Positions 33,238 to 42,052 are shown, counted from the first letter of the stretch. The stretch: DNA of 64,000 nucleotides from CAWDAQ01 sp963800325 (GCA_963800325.1 CAWDAQ010000002.1:496001-560000), one strand, 5' to 3'. Numbers and translations are program-made. Notes: generated from the letters alone by a model not told the origin.

Positions 33238-35013
33238 ATGGCCCCCCAGCACGACCCCATCGACTGGGACTCGCAGTTCCCCCCCGAGGTGCTGCGGCAG
33301 TACGCCTTCCTCGGGGACGGCGAGCGCGGCATCCTCGTCGGCCCGCGCGGTGAGTTCGGCTTCATGTGCGCCCCGCGCTGGGACTCCGACGCCGTCTTCT
33401 CCGCGCTCATCGGCGGGGGTGGCGGGTACGCCGTCACCCCGATGGACCGGCCGTTCGTCTGGGGCGGCAGCTACGAGGAGAACAGCCTGATCTGGCGCAG
33501 CCGGTGGGTCAGCCGCCACCAGGTCATCGAGTGCCGGGAGGCGCTCGCCTACCCCGGCGACCCGCACACCGCCGTCGTGCTCCGCCAGGTGCACGCGCTC
33601 GACGGGGACACCACGGTGCGGGTCATCCTCGACCCGCGGGCCGGGTTCGGGGCCGAGCCGATGACCGACATCCACCGGCACGGGGACGTGTGGACCGCGA
33701 GGACCGGTGGGCTGCACGTGCGCTGGTCCGGCGCCGGCACCGAGGTGTCCCGCTCGAGGGGGTGCCTGCAGGGGGAGCTGACGGTTCCCGCGGGCGAGCG
33801 GCGCGACCTCGTGCTCGAGATCTCCGACTCCCCCTTCCAGGACGCCCCCGTCGACCCCGACCGGGCGTGGGCGGCGACCCGGGCGGCGTGGACCCGGGCG
33901 GTCCCGCACATCTCGGGCACGCTCGCCGACCGGGACGCCACGCACGCCTACGCGGTCATGCGCGGCCTCACCGGCGGCCAGGGCGGCATGGTCGCGAGCG
34001 CGACCATGTCCCTCCCCGAGCGGGCGAACTCGGGCCGCAACTACGATTACCGGTACGCGTGGATCCGCGACCAGGCCTTCGCCGGACAGGCCGTCGCCGC
34101 CCTCGGACCCCACCCGCTGCTCGACGAGGCGGTGACGTTCATCGGCGACCGCCTGCTCGAGGACGGGTCCAACCTCATGCCGGCCTACACGATCGGCGGG
34201 GGCGCCGTCCCGGACGAGCGGACCCTCGACCTGGCCGGCTACCCGGGCGGCTGGGACAAGGTCGGCAACTGGGTCAACAAGCAGTTCCAGCTCGACGCGT
34301 TCGGGGAGTCGCTGCTGCTGTTCGCCGCCGCGGCCCGTCACGACCACCTCGACGGGCAGGCGTGGAAGGCCGTCGAGCGGGCCGTCGAGGCGATCCGCAA
34401 GCGCGGTCAGGACTCCGGGGCGGGGATCTGGGAGCTGAGCGACCGGCGGTGGACCCACTCGCGCCTGATCTGCGTCGCCGGTCTCCGGGCGATCGCCGCG
34501 TACGCCCCCACGCCGCAGGGCACCGAGTGGATCGCCCTCGCCGACGACATGCTGTCGACCACGACCGACTGCCTCCACCCGTCCGGCCGCTGGCAGCGGG
34601 CGCCCGACGACGAGCGTCTCGACGGCTCGCTGCTGCTCGCGTCGGTCCGCGGCGCCGTCCCGGCCGACGACCCCCGGTCGATGGCCACCCTCGAGGCGGC
34701 GTTGAGCGACCTCACCGAGGACCACTTCATGTACCGCTTCCGGCACGACGGGGAGCCGCTCGGCCGGGCCGAGGGGGCCTTCCTGCTCTGCGGGTTCGTC
34801 ACGGCGCTCTCGCTGCACCAGCAGGGCCGGGGCCAGGAGGCGGTCCGGTGGTTCGACACGACCCGGACCGCGTGCGGCCCGCCGGGGCTGTTCTCCGAGG
34901 AGTTCGACGTCGCCCAGCGGCAGCTGCGCGGGAACATCCCGCAGGCGTTCGTCCACGCGCTGCTGCTGGAGAGCGCGGTCCGGCTCAGCACGCCGTGGGA
35001 GTCCCCCCGGTGA
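33238..35013 (+). CDS. Glycoside hydrolase family 15 protein (glucoamylase/trehalase-type)
   Basis: A 591-residue cytoplasmic enzyme with the GH15 layout. An N-terminal beta-sandwich ('QYAFLGDGERGILVGPRGE', 'WGGSYEENSLIWRS') precedes an (alpha/alpha)6 barrel with 'NYDYRYAWIRDQAF', the catalytic acid Glu in 'AGIWEL' and the base in 'GLFSEEFD'. Substrates in the family include glucoamylose-type glucans and trehalose. ATG 33238 is preferred over 33229 because GGAGGAG (33222-33228) gives a 9-nt spacing. A possible promoter is TTGTTG (33164-33169) with GGTATT 17 bp later. The stop overlaps the next GTG. Confidence 0.9.
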   Translation: MAPQHDPIDWDSQFPPEVLRQYAFLGDGERGILVGPRGEFGFMCAPRWDSDAVFSALIGGGGGYAVTPMDRPFVWGGSYEENSLIWRSRWVSRHQVIECREALAYPGDPHTAVVLRQVHALDGDTTVRVILDPRAGFGAEPMTDIHRHGDVWTARTGGLHVRWSGAGTEVSRSRGCLQGELTVPAGERRDLVLEISDSPFQDAPVDPDRAWAATRAAWTRAVPHISGTLADRDATHAYAVMRGLTGGQGGMVASATMSLPERANSGRNYDYRYAWIRDQAFAGQAVAALGPHPLLDEAVTFIGDRLLEDGSNLMPAYTIGGGAVPDERTLDLAGYPGGWDKVGNWVNKQFQLDAFGESLLLFAAAARHDHLDGQAWKAVERAVEAIRKRGQDSGAGIWELSDRRWTHSRLICVAGLRAIAAYAPTPQGTEWIALADDMLSTTTDCLHPSGRWQRAPDDERLDGSLLLASVRGAVPADDPRSMATLEAALSDLTEDHFMYRFRHDGEPLGRAEGAFLLCGFVTALSLHQQGRGQEAVRWFDTTRTACGPPGLFSEEFDVAQRQLRGNIPQAFVHALLLESAVRLSTPWESPR

Positions 35014-35366
35014 GCGCCGTGCGTGCGGCCCGGGTGCTGTCGGCGGTCCGCGCCGGCTACGGCCTGCTCCTGCTGGTCCGCCCCGAGAGGTCGCCGGAGG
35101 TCCTCCTCGGTGACACCCGGGACCCGGCGGTCCCTCCAGTGGTCCGGGTCCTCGGCGCCCGTCACGCCGCCCAGGGGCTCGTCACGCTGGTCCGGCCCAC
35201 CGAGACCGTCCTCGGGCTCGGTGCGGGTGTCGACGCGCTGCACGCCGCGAGCATGGTCGCGCTCGCCGCGGTGAGCCCCGCCCACCGCCGACCGGGCCTC
35301 GTCAGCGCCGGCGCCGCCTCGGTGTTCGCGGCGGCCAGCGGCGTGCTCGCCCGCCGGGGGCGGTGA
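35010..35366 (+). CDS. Small membrane protein (unknown)
   Basis: A 118-residue protein with about three hydrophobic segments ('VLSAVRAGYGLLLLV', 'VLGARHAAQGLVTLV', 'LHAASMVALAAVS'). It matches no family I can name with confidence. GTG 35010 overlaps the GH15 stop by 4 nt, so it is co-translated with that enzyme. Tandem repeat locus D starts 20 bp after its stop. Confidence 0.68.
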   Translation: MSAVRAARVLSAVRAGYGLLLLVRPERSPEVLLGDTRDPAVPPVVRVLGARHAAQGLVTLVRPTETVLGLGAGVDALHAASMVALAAVSPAHRRPGLVSAGAASVFAAASGVLARRGR

Positions 35367-35385
35367 CCGCGGAGCCCCCTCCGGT

Positions 35386-35492
35386 TGCGTCCGCAGGGTC
35401 AGCACCCCCGCGACCATCCGTGCGGACGCAAGCAGCACCCCTCCGGTTGCGTCCGCAGGGTCGGCGCCCCGGCGACCATCCGTGCGGACGCA
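35386..35492. repeat. Hairpin repeat family, locus D (two 45-nt elements, 62-bp period)
   Basis: Elements 35386-35430 and 35448-35492 both begin TGCGTCCGCA and end TGCGGACGCA. Starts are 62 bp apart. The second is identical over 45 nt to the reverse complement of the second element of locus C. The array follows the stop of the 35010 gene and precedes the gluA promoter region. Confidence 0.9.
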
Positions 35493-35565
35493 ACCGGTCG
35501 GTGAGGCGTCGTCTCGGTTCGGACACGCTGGGTGTCGTAGGGACGCCGCCACCTCCGGACGGCGG

Positions 35566-35571
35566 TAGGTT
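35566..35571 (+). promoter_or_regulatory. Candidate -10 element for leaderless gluA
   Basis: TAGGTT (TANNNT) ends exactly 6 nt before ATG 35578. Although CCTCC precedes the ATG, it is not a ribosome binding site on the mRNA sense. This is the third case of the same hexamer-N6-start geometry in the window. Confidence 0.45.
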
Positions 35572-35577
35572 CCCTCC

Positions 35578-36318
35578 ATGAGCCAGCACCTCGTCGTCCT
35601 CGAGGACGTACAGAAGCACTTCGGTGAGCTCCACGTCCTCAAGGACATCAACCTCACCGTCGACCGCGGCGAGGTCGTCATCGTCATCGGCCCGTCGGGG
35701 TCGGGCAAGTCGACGCTGTGCCGCACGATCAACCGGCTCGAGACCTACGAGCAGGGCCGGATCAGCATCGACGGCGAGCCGCTGCCCGAGGAGGGCAAGG
35801 CGCTCGCCGGCCTGCGCGCCGACGTCGGGATGGTCTTCCAGTCCTTCAACCTGTTCGCGCACAAGACGATCCTCGAGAACGTCACGCTCGGGCCGATCCG
35901 GGTGCGCAAGGTCAAGAAGGCCGAGGCCGAGAAGCGCGCGATGGAGCTGCTGCGCCGGGTCGGGGTCGAGGCCCAGGCGAACAAGTACCCCGCCCAGCTC
36001 TCCGGGGGGCAGCAGCAGCGGGTCGCGATCGCCCGCTCGCTGGCGATGGACCCCAAGGTCATGCTGTTCGACGAGCCCACCTCGGCGCTCGACCCGGAGA
36101 TGATCACCGAGGTGCTCGACGTCATGACCGAGCTCGCGAAGTCGGGGATGACGATGATCGTCGTCACCCACGAGATGGGGTTCGCCCGTAAGGTCGCCAA
36201 CCGGGTCGTGTTCATGGCCGACGGGCAGATCGTCGAGGAGGCGACCCCCGAGGAGTTCTTCCACCACCCCAAGTCCGACCGGGCCAAGGACTTCCTCGGC
36301 AAGATCCTCACCCACTGA
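35578..36318 (+). CDS. gluA: Glutamate/polar amino acid ABC transporter ATP-binding protein
   Basis: A 246-residue ABC ATPase. Walker A 'GPSGSGKST', Q-loop 'VFQSFNLF', signature 'LSGGQQQR', Walker B 'VMLFDEPTSAL' and H-loop 'VVTHEMGF' are all intact. It forms the PAAT-family importer with the three following genes and shows the gluABCD order known from Corynebacterium and relatives. Probably leaderless. Confidence 0.93.
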   Translation: MSQHLVVLEDVQKHFGELHVLKDINLTVDRGEVVIVIGPSGSGKSTLCRTINRLETYEQGRISIDGEPLPEEGKALAGLRADVGMVFQSFNLFAHKTILENVTLGPIRVRKVKKAEAEKRAMELLRRVGVEAQANKYPAQLSGGQQQRVAIARSLAMDPKVMLFDEPTSALDPEMITEVLDVMTELAKSGMTMIVVTHEMGFARKVANRVVFMADGQIVEEATPEEFFHHPKSDRAKDFLGKILTH

Positions 36319-36373
36319 CACCCAGCTCCACCCCGGCGCCAACCCGCCGGGCCAGCACACGAGGAGGAACAGC

Positions 36374-37207
36374 ATGAACACTCGACGCATGGGTGCCGTG
36401 GCCGCAGCCGCGGCCCTCGGCCTCACCCTCGCCGCGTGCGGCGGCGGGGACTCGGGGGACTCCGGCGGGTCCGGGGGCGGCGGGGACTCGGTGAAGATCG
36501 GGATCAAGTTCGACCAGCCCGGCCTCGGCCTGAAGAACGGCAACGAGTACACCGGCTTCGACGTCGACGTCGCCAACTACGTCGCGAAGGACCTCGGCTA
36601 CACCGACGTCCAGTTCGTCCAGGCCCCCAGCCCGCAGCGCGAGACGCTGATCCAGTCCGGGCAGGTCGACATGATCTTCGCCACGTACTCGATCACCGAC
36701 GAGCGCAAGCAGAAGGTCTCCTTCGCCGGCCCGTACCTCATCGCCGGGCAGGACCTCCTCGTGGCCAAGGACAGCGACATCACCGGGCCGCAGGACCTCG
36801 AGGGGAAGAAGCTGTGCTCGGTCACCGGCTCGACGTCGGCGCAGAACGTCAAGGACGACTACCCCGGCGTCCAGCTGCAGAACTTCGACACCTACTCCAA
36901 GTGCGTCGACCTCGTCGCCAACGGCCAGCTCGACGCGATGACGACGGACAACACGATCCTCGCCGGGTACGCCTCGCAGGACGCCTACCAGGGCAAGCTC
37001 AAGGTCGTCGGCAAGACGTTCTCCGAGGAGCGCTACGGGGTCGGCATCAAGAAGGGCGACACCGCGCTCTGCAAGAAGATCAACGACTCGCTGCAGAAGA
37101 TGATCGACGACGGCAAGTGGAAGCAGTTCGTCGACGACAACTTCGGCCCGGCCGACTTCACCCCCGACCCGAAGCAGAACCCGCCGACGCCGGACGAGTG
37201 CTCCTGA
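36374..37207 (+). CDS. gluB: Glutamate ABC transporter substrate-binding lipoprotein
   Basis: A 277-residue extracytoplasmic solute-binding protein of family 3. The signal sequence ends in a lipobox ('LTLAAC', Cys22) and a Gly/Ser/Asp linker, then 'IGIKFDQPGLGLKNGNEYTG' and 'GFDVDVANYVAKDLG' as in glutamate-binding proteins. Anchored to the outer face of the membrane by lipid on Cys22. ATG with GAGGAGG upstream. A strong hairpin follows its stop codon. Confidence 0.92.
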   Translation: MNTRRMGAVAAAAALGLTLAACGGGDSGDSGGSGGGGDSVKIGIKFDQPGLGLKNGNEYTGFDVDVANYVAKDLGYTDVQFVQAPSPQRETLIQSGQVDMIFATYSITDERKQKVSFAGPYLIAGQDLLVAKDSDITGPQDLEGKKLCSVTGSTSAQNVKDDYPGVQLQNFDTYSKCVDLVANGQLDAMTTDNTILAGYASQDAYQGKLKVVGKTFSEERYGVGIKKGDTALCKKINDSLQKMIDDGKWKQFVDDNFGPADFTPDPKQNPPTPDECS

Positions 37208-37230
37208 GCACGAGCGCCGCGCGGTGACCG

Positions 37231-37267
37231 GCCCGCGCGGCCCGGCAACGGCCCGGGCCGCGCGGGC
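37231..37267 (+). terminator. 15-bp stem hairpin between gluB and gluC
   Basis: Arms 37231-37245 and 37253-37267 pair perfectly around a 7-nt loop. Within an operon, such a structure after the binding-protein gene commonly stabilises that message or limits read-through so that more binding protein than permease is made. No U-run. Confidence 0.7.
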
Positions 37268-37293
37268 GGGACCACTCCCAGGAGCCAGCACAC

Positions 37294-37974
37294 ATGGGTG
37301 ACCTCTTCTCGCAGTTCGACGTCTGGGGCGCGATCTGGCTGACGATCTACCTCACGGTCACGTCGGCCATCGGCTCGCTCGTCCTCGGCACGATCATCGC
37401 GGTCATGCGCGTCGGCCCGGTCCGGATCTTCAACCTCGCCGGGTCCGCGTACGTCAACACCTTCCGCAACACCCCGCTCACGCTCATCATCGTGTTCACG
37501 CTGCTCGGGCTCTGGTCGGTCCTGCAGCTCAACATGGCCTCCCCGGAGTCCTCGACCTACATCCGGGACAACGCCGTGCGCTGGGCGATCATCGGGCTGT
37601 CCATCTACCACGCCTCGTTCGTCTGCGAGGCGCTGCGCAGCGGCATCAACACGGTGCCGGCCGGCCAGGCCGAGGCGGCGCGCTCGATCGGGCTCACCTT
37701 CACCCAGAGCCTGCGCTTCGTCGTCCTCCCCCAGGCGTTCCGGGGCGCCATCGCGCCCCTGGGATCGGTCCTCATCGCGCTGACGAAGAACACGACGGTC
37801 GCCTCCGCGATCGGGGTGGCCGAGCTCGCCGGGTTCATGAAGGACGCCATCGAGATCCGGACCGACCTCAACACGCTGATCTTCGCGCTCGTCGCCGGGA
37901 TCTTCGTCGTCCTCACCCTCCCCGTGGGCTTCCTGTTCACCCACCTCTCCCGGCGCCTGGCGGTGAAGCGATGA
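37294..37974 (+). CDS. gluC: Glutamate ABC transporter permease
   Basis: A 226-residue inner-membrane permease of the His/Glu/Gln/Arg/opine family, with about five hydrophobic segments and the EAA-like loop 'QAEAARSIGLTFTQSLRF' followed by 'VVLPQAFRGAIAPLGS'. ATG 37294 has AGGAG upstream. The stop overlaps the ATG of gluD (ATGA). Confidence 0.92.
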   Translation: MGDLFSQFDVWGAIWLTIYLTVTSAIGSLVLGTIIAVMRVGPVRIFNLAGSAYVNTFRNTPLTLIIVFTLLGLWSVLQLNMASPESSTYIRDNAVRWAIIGLSIYHASFVCEALRSGINTVPAGQAEAARSIGLTFTQSLRFVVLPQAFRGAIAPLGSVLIALTKNTTVASAIGVAELAGFMKDAIEIRTDLNTLIFALVAGIFVVLTLPVGFLFTHLSRRLAVKR

Positions 37975-38876
37975 GCTCCTCCTCGGTCCTCTTCGACGCC
38001 CCGGGGCCACGCGCCCGGGCCCGGCACCGGCTCATCGCCGTCGGCGGCGGCCTCGTGCTCGCCGGCGTGCTCGCCTACGTCCTCGTCGCCCTCGGCAGGA
38101 ACGGGGAGCTCACGGCCGCGAAGTGGAGCCCCTTCCTCGAGTGGAGCACGTGGCGCTACTACCTGCTGCTCGGCCTGGCCAACACCCTCAAGGCCGCGGC
38201 GCTCTCGATCGTGCTCGCGCTCGTGTTCGGGATCGTCTTCGGCGTCGGGCGGCTCTCGGACAACCGGGGCGTCCGCTGGGCCAGCGGGATCGTCGTCGAG
38301 TTCTTCCGGTCCGTGCCCGTGCTGATCATGATGATCTTCTTCTTCGGGGTGTACGCGAACAACCAGGTGTTCTCGGCCGAGACCAACCCGTTCGCCGCGG
38401 TCGTCACCGGGCTGACGCTCTACAACGGGTCCGTCATCGCCGAGCTCGTCCGGTCCGGGGTGCACTCGCTGCCGAAGGGGCAGGCCGAGGCGGGGCTGTC
38501 GGTCGGGCTCACCCGCGGCCAGACGATGCGCGCGATCCAGCTGCCGCAGGCCCTGACGGCGATGCTCCCCGCGCTGGTCAGCCAGCTCGTCGTCATCACC
38601 AAGGACACCGCGCTCGGCTACATCATCACCTTCCCCGAGCTGCTCCAGCAGGCGAACAACCTCGCCTCGCTGAACTCGAACGTCATCCCGGCGTTCGTCG
38701 TCGTCGGGCTCATGTTCATCGTCCTCAACAACCTCCTCACGTGGGTCGCGGGCAAGGTCGAGGCGCGGATCAACCGGCGCGGCGGGCACGCGATCCACGC
38801 GACCGAGGCGGGCGAGGCGGCCCCGGCCGAGGAGCCCGGCGGCGAGGTCGCGCAGGAGGCGGGCGGCGGTCGGTGA
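37971..38876 (+). CDS. gluD: Glutamate ABC transporter permease
   Basis: A 301-residue permease partner of gluC. The EAA-like loop is 'GQAEAGLSVGLTRGQTMRAI' with 'QLPQALTAMLPALVSQLV' after it. An extended N-terminus and an Ala/Glu-rich C-terminal tail of about 40 residues are typical of GluD. Overlaps gluC by 4 nt. Last gene of the operon. Confidence 0.92.
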   Translation: MSSSSVLFDAPGPRARARHRLIAVGGGLVLAGVLAYVLVALGRNGELTAAKWSPFLEWSTWRYYLLLGLANTLKAAALSIVLALVFGIVFGVGRLSDNRGVRWASGIVVEFFRSVPVLIMMIFFFGVYANNQVFSAETNPFAAVVTGLTLYNGSVIAELVRSGVHSLPKGQAEAGLSVGLTRGQTMRAIQLPQALTAMLPALVSQLVVITKDTALGYIITFPELLQQANNLASLNSNVIPAFVVVGLMFIVLNNLLTWVAGKVEARINRRGGHAIHATEAGEAAPAEEPGGEVAQEAGGGR

Positions 38877-38967
38877 CGCCGCCCCGGCGTCGTCCGTGCC
38901 CGTGACGCGGTGGTGACGCCGCGCGGGTGAGCCTGAGGCGTGCAGGTCGAGCCGGGGGTGCCGCGGG

Positions 38968-39282
38968 TCAGTCCCGCGCGTCCACCTCCACGGTGAAGTC
39001 GTCGACCGACTCCCCGCCGCCCCACCGGCGGCGCCGGACCAGCCGCAGGCCCAGCACGCCTGTGGCGGCGGGCTCGAAGACGAGCACGCGCACCCCGGCG
39101 GCGCCGCGAGGCTCCGCGGTCCCCTCGAACCGGTCGTCGACGAGCTCCAGGCGCGGGTCGGGGTCGAGAACCTCCCAGCGGTAGCCGGTCGTCGGGGTCT
39201 CCGGCAGCCGGACCGTCACCCGCTCCCCCAGCCGCACCCGGTGCCGGCTCCCCGCGTCGGACTCGTCCAGCTCGGTCCCCAC
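38968..39282 (-). CDS. Chagasin-like cysteine protease inhibitor (family I42)
   Basis: A protein of about 104 residues. The I42 (chagasin/cystatin-like) loops that enter the active site of papain-type proteases are recognisable: the BC loop 'ETPTTGYRWE' matches NPTTGxxW, the DE region has 'GTAEPRGAAGVR', and the FG loop 'LVRRRRWGGGES' matches RxW. No signal peptide is visible from GTG 39282, which has AAGGGGG 5 nt upstream; starts at GTG 39333 or 39336 would add residues. It is divergent, by 133 bp, from a papain-like protease gene, its likely target. No other I42 or C1 gene is in the window. Confidence 0.78.
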   Translation of the reverse strand: MGTELDESDAGSRHRVRLGERVTVRLPETPTTGYRWEVLDPDPRLELVDDRFEGTAEPRGAAGVRVLVFEPAATGVLGLRLVRRRRWGGGESVDDFTVEVDARD

Positions 39283-39415
39283 GCCGGCCCCCTTCACGAT
39301 CGCCGCCCCCGCGACGAGGGCGTGCCGGTCCACCACAGCCAGCGTCGCACACGCGCCGCCGCCCCGGAGGGCGTCGGGCGACGGAACCGGAGCACGGCTC
39401 CGGGGAGGAGCACAC

Positions 39416-40189
39416 ATGTTCAGCGGACTGCTCGACACCGGGTTCGTCTACCACAAGTTCGACGAGGACCAGCACGAGGGCATGCGTCTCGGCCGCAACC
39501 AGTGGCTCGACGGACGCAGCCTCGCGTACATGGTCGAGAACGACGTCCGGGAGATGTCCGGTGGCCTCGGCGACCAGCACTGGGAGCGGGTCCTCGCGAT
39601 CCTCGACCAGGGTCACCTCGGCTCCTGCACCGGCAACGCCGGCACCGGCGCGCTCGGGACCCAGCCCTTCTTCGACGCCGTGGGCAGCTCGGTCCTCGGC
39701 GCACCGGACGACACCGCCGCCGGCGAGGACTTCGCCGTCCAGCTCTACAAGGACGCGACGGTCGTCGACGGCTACCCGGGCACCTACCCCCCGGAGGACA
39801 CCGGGTCCTCCGGGCTCGCGATCTGCAAGGTGCTCAGGACCCGCGGGACCATCACCGGCTACCGGTGGGCCCGGACCGCCTACGGCCTGCTGCGCCTGCT
39901 CCAGAAGGGCCCGGTGCTGCAGGGCATGCCCTGGTACACCGCCTTCTTCGAGCCCGACGCCGACGGGTTCATCGACGCCGACCCGCGCTGGACCGCCAGC
40001 GGACTCGCCGGCGGCCACGAGGTCGAGGCGGTCGGCGTCGAGGTCGACGAGCAGGACGCGTTCAGCAGCGTCCTGGTCTACGCCAACAGCTGGAGCACCG
40101 GGTGGGGCGACGCCGGGTACTTCCGGATGCGGCTGCGCACCTACGAGCAGCTGAGCGGGGTCGACCTGAAGCAGTTCGTCGTGGCGTGA
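39416..40189 (+). CDS. Papain-like (C1) cysteine protease, no propeptide or signal
   Basis: A 257-residue cytoplasmic peptidase. Catalytic Cys71 lies in 'QGHLGSCTGNAG', His201 in 'LAGGHEVEAVGV' and Asn224 in 'VYANSWSTGWGDAGYF', the papain order. There is no signal peptide and only about 60 residues precede the catalytic Cys, so the usual inhibitory propeptide is lacking. ATG 39416 has GGAGGAG 5 nt upstream. Lack of a propeptide means another control is needed; the divergent I42 inhibitor could supply it. Substrate unknown. Confidence 0.85.
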   Translation: MFSGLLDTGFVYHKFDEDQHEGMRLGRNQWLDGRSLAYMVENDVREMSGGLGDQHWERVLAILDQGHLGSCTGNAGTGALGTQPFFDAVGSSVLGAPDDTAAGEDFAVQLYKDATVVDGYPGTYPPEDTGSSGLAICKVLRTRGTITGYRWARTAYGLLRLLQKGPVLQGMPWYTAFFEPDADGFIDADPRWTASGLAGGHEVEAVGVEVDEQDAFSSVLVYANSWSTGWGDAGYFRMRLRTYEQLSGVDLKQFVVA

Positions 40190-40201
40190 GGCCCGGGCCG
40201 G

Positions 40202-40888
40202 TCAGCGGCGTGCGCCGACGGCGTCCACCCCGTCCGCGTCGGGTCCTCGCCGGCGCAAGGTGTCCGGTTCGAACCCGTGCCGGACTCCCCACAGGACGGC
40301 CTCCGGCCTGCGGGTGACGCCGATCTTCCGGTACGCCGACCGGATGTAGGTCTTGACGGAGTTGATCGAGAGGTAGGTCCGCCGGGCGATCTCGTCGTTG
40401 CGCAGGCCCTGGGTGATGAGGGCGAGGACCTCCGCCTCGCGCGCCGAGAGGCCCTCCCGCCTGCCCGGCCAGTCCCCGGTGCTCTCGGACCGCGTCGGGG
40501 AGGTGTCGGTGACGACCTCGCCCGCGTGCACCCGCTCCAGCGCCGCCACGAGCTGCGCGGCGGTCATGCCCTTGGACAGGTAGCCCGAGGCGCCGCGGTC
40601 GAGGGCGGCGCGCACGAGCTCGTCGTGGAGGTTCCAGCTGTAGAGGACGACCTTGCCGGCCCCTCCCTCGGCGAGGAGCTCGCGCGCGGCGACCCGGTGT
40701 CCCTGCTCCTGGGCGAACGTGTCGTAGAGCACGAGGTCTACCGGCCGTGCCACCGAACGTCCGGAGTCGAACTCGACCAGGGCGATGCGGTCCCGGTACG
40801 GCTCGAGCAGCCGCGCCAGCCCCTCGACGACGATCTCGTAGTCGTTCATGAGGGCGATCCGCACGGGCTCACCGGGAGACTCGGGCAT
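40202..40888 (-). CDS. Orphan LuxR/NarL-type response regulator
   Basis: A 228-residue two-domain regulator. The receiver has the acidic start 'IALMNDYEIVVEGLARLL', likely phospho-Asp in 'VDLVLYDTFAQ' and Lys in 'GYLSKGMTAAQL'. The C-terminal HTH is 'LSAREAEVLALITQGLRNDE' then 'INSVKTYIRSAYRKIG'. No histidine kinase is nearby. ATG 40888 is used; GTG 40897 is possible. TACCGT (7 nt before the ATG) may be a leaderless -10. It is convergent with the papain-like protease gene, 12 bp apart. Confidence 0.85.
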   Translation of the reverse strand: MPESPGEPVRIALMNDYEIVVEGLARLLEPYRDRIALVEFDSGRSVARPVDLVLYDTFAQEQGHRVAARELLAEGGAGKVVLYSWNLHDELVRAALDRGASGYLSKGMTAAQLVAALERVHAGEVVTDTSPTRSESTGDWPGRREGLSAREAEVLALITQGLRNDEIARRTYLSINSVKTYIRSAYRKIGVTRRPEAVLWGVRHGFEPDTLRRRGPDADGVDAVGARR

Positions 40889-40974
40889 GGCGCCCACGGT
40901 AGTCCACGGCGACGTCGCCGGGACGCGGTCGGACGCGCCCGACGAGGCGTGGCCGGGGCACCACCGGGAAGGCC

Positions 40975-41850
40975 TCAGAACACCGGCTTGCCGCCCGTCA
41001 CCCCGAGAACCGTCCCGGACACGTACCGGGCCTCGTCGGAGGCGAGGAAGACGAAGGCGGCCGCCACCTCGACCGGCTGCCCGGGCCGCCCGAGCGGCGT
41101 CGTCGTGCCGAAGGACTCGACCTTGTCGGCCGACATCGTCGCCGGGATCAGCGGCGTCCAGATCGGGCCCGGCGCCACGGCGTTGACCCGGATCCCCCGC
41201 GGCCCCAGCTCCTGGGCGAGGTTGACGACGAGGTTGGTCAGGGCGCTCTTGCTCGCGGCGTAGTCGAGCAGGTGGTCGGCCGGCTGGTAGGCCTGCACCG
41301 ACGTGGTGACCACGACGTTGCCGCCCGCGCGCTCGAGGTCGCCCACCAGCTCACGGACGAGCCAGAACGTGGCGAACACGTTCGTGGCGAACGTGCGCTC
41401 GACCTGACCCGGCGGGAAGTCCTCGAGCCGGTCGTGCGTCATCTGGTAGGACGCGTTCGAGACCAGGACGTCGACCCCGCCGAGGTCCGTGCGCGCTCGC
41501 TCGGCCAGCTCCCGGACGGCCTCCTCGGTGCGCAGGTCGCACTCGTGCAGCACCGCCAGCCGCCCCTCGGCCCCCACGAGCTCCGCCGTCGTCCGCGCGT
41601 CCTCCCGCTCCTCGGGCAGGTGGGCGACGAGCACGTCCGCCCCCTCCCGCGCGCAGACGACCGCGACCGCACGGCCGATGCCGGAGTCGCCGCCGGTGAC
41701 GAGGACGCGCCGGTCCGTGAGCCGGCCCCGGCCGACCCAGGACTCGACGCCGTGGTCGGCCACGGGCTCCAGTGCCGCCTCCGACCCGGGCCAGGCCTGC
41801 TCCTGCGGAGGAGGACCGCTCCCGAGCCCGTCGGACCCCTCGGCGGTCAC
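40975..41850 (-). CDS. SDR oxidoreductase (YdaD/YhxC-like)
   Basis: A 291-residue NAD(P)-dependent dehydrogenase. After a 45-residue Gly/Pro/Glu-rich lead, the cofactor motif 'VLVTGGDSGIGRAVA', 'NASYQM', catalytic 'LDYAASKSALTNLVVNLAQE' and 'GIRVNAVAPGPIWTPLIPA' match the general-stress-type SDRs. GTG 41850 has GGAGGGCG upstream. Substrate unknown. It is divergent from the glycosyltransferase operon. Confidence 0.87.
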   Translation of the reverse strand: MTAEGSDGLGSGPPPQEQAWPGSEAALEPVADHGVESWVGRGRLTDRRVLVTGGDSGIGRAVAVVCAREGADVLVAHLPEEREDARTTAELVGAEGRLAVLHECDLRTEEAVRELAERARTDLGGVDVLVSNASYQMTHDRLEDFPPGQVERTFATNVFATFWLVRELVGDLERAGGNVVVTTSVQAYQPADHLLDYAASKSALTNLVVNLAQELGPRGIRVNAVAPGPIWTPLIPATMSADKVESFGTTTPLGRPGQPVEVAAAFVFLASDEARYVSGTVLGVTGGKPVF

Positions 41851-42052
41851 GGCGCGCCCTCCGCGGTGGTCCGACCGGCTGGTCCACGGGCCGGACGGGA
41901 CCCGATCCGAGTGCTCATCCCATCCACTTCCTTCCCTCCGGGTGTGAGGAGGACCCTCTACCCCGTCGGCCCCGGATCATGCGCACGTGCCGGGAACAGC
42001 CCGTGCGACGGCCCGGGGCAGGACCTCCGGGGCCGCCGGACCCGCCGGATCT

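Noticed and set aside
40266..40276. tRNA T-loop-like GGTTCGAACCC
   Set aside because: It lies within the response-regulator coding sequence and no acceptor or anticodon stem can be built around it.
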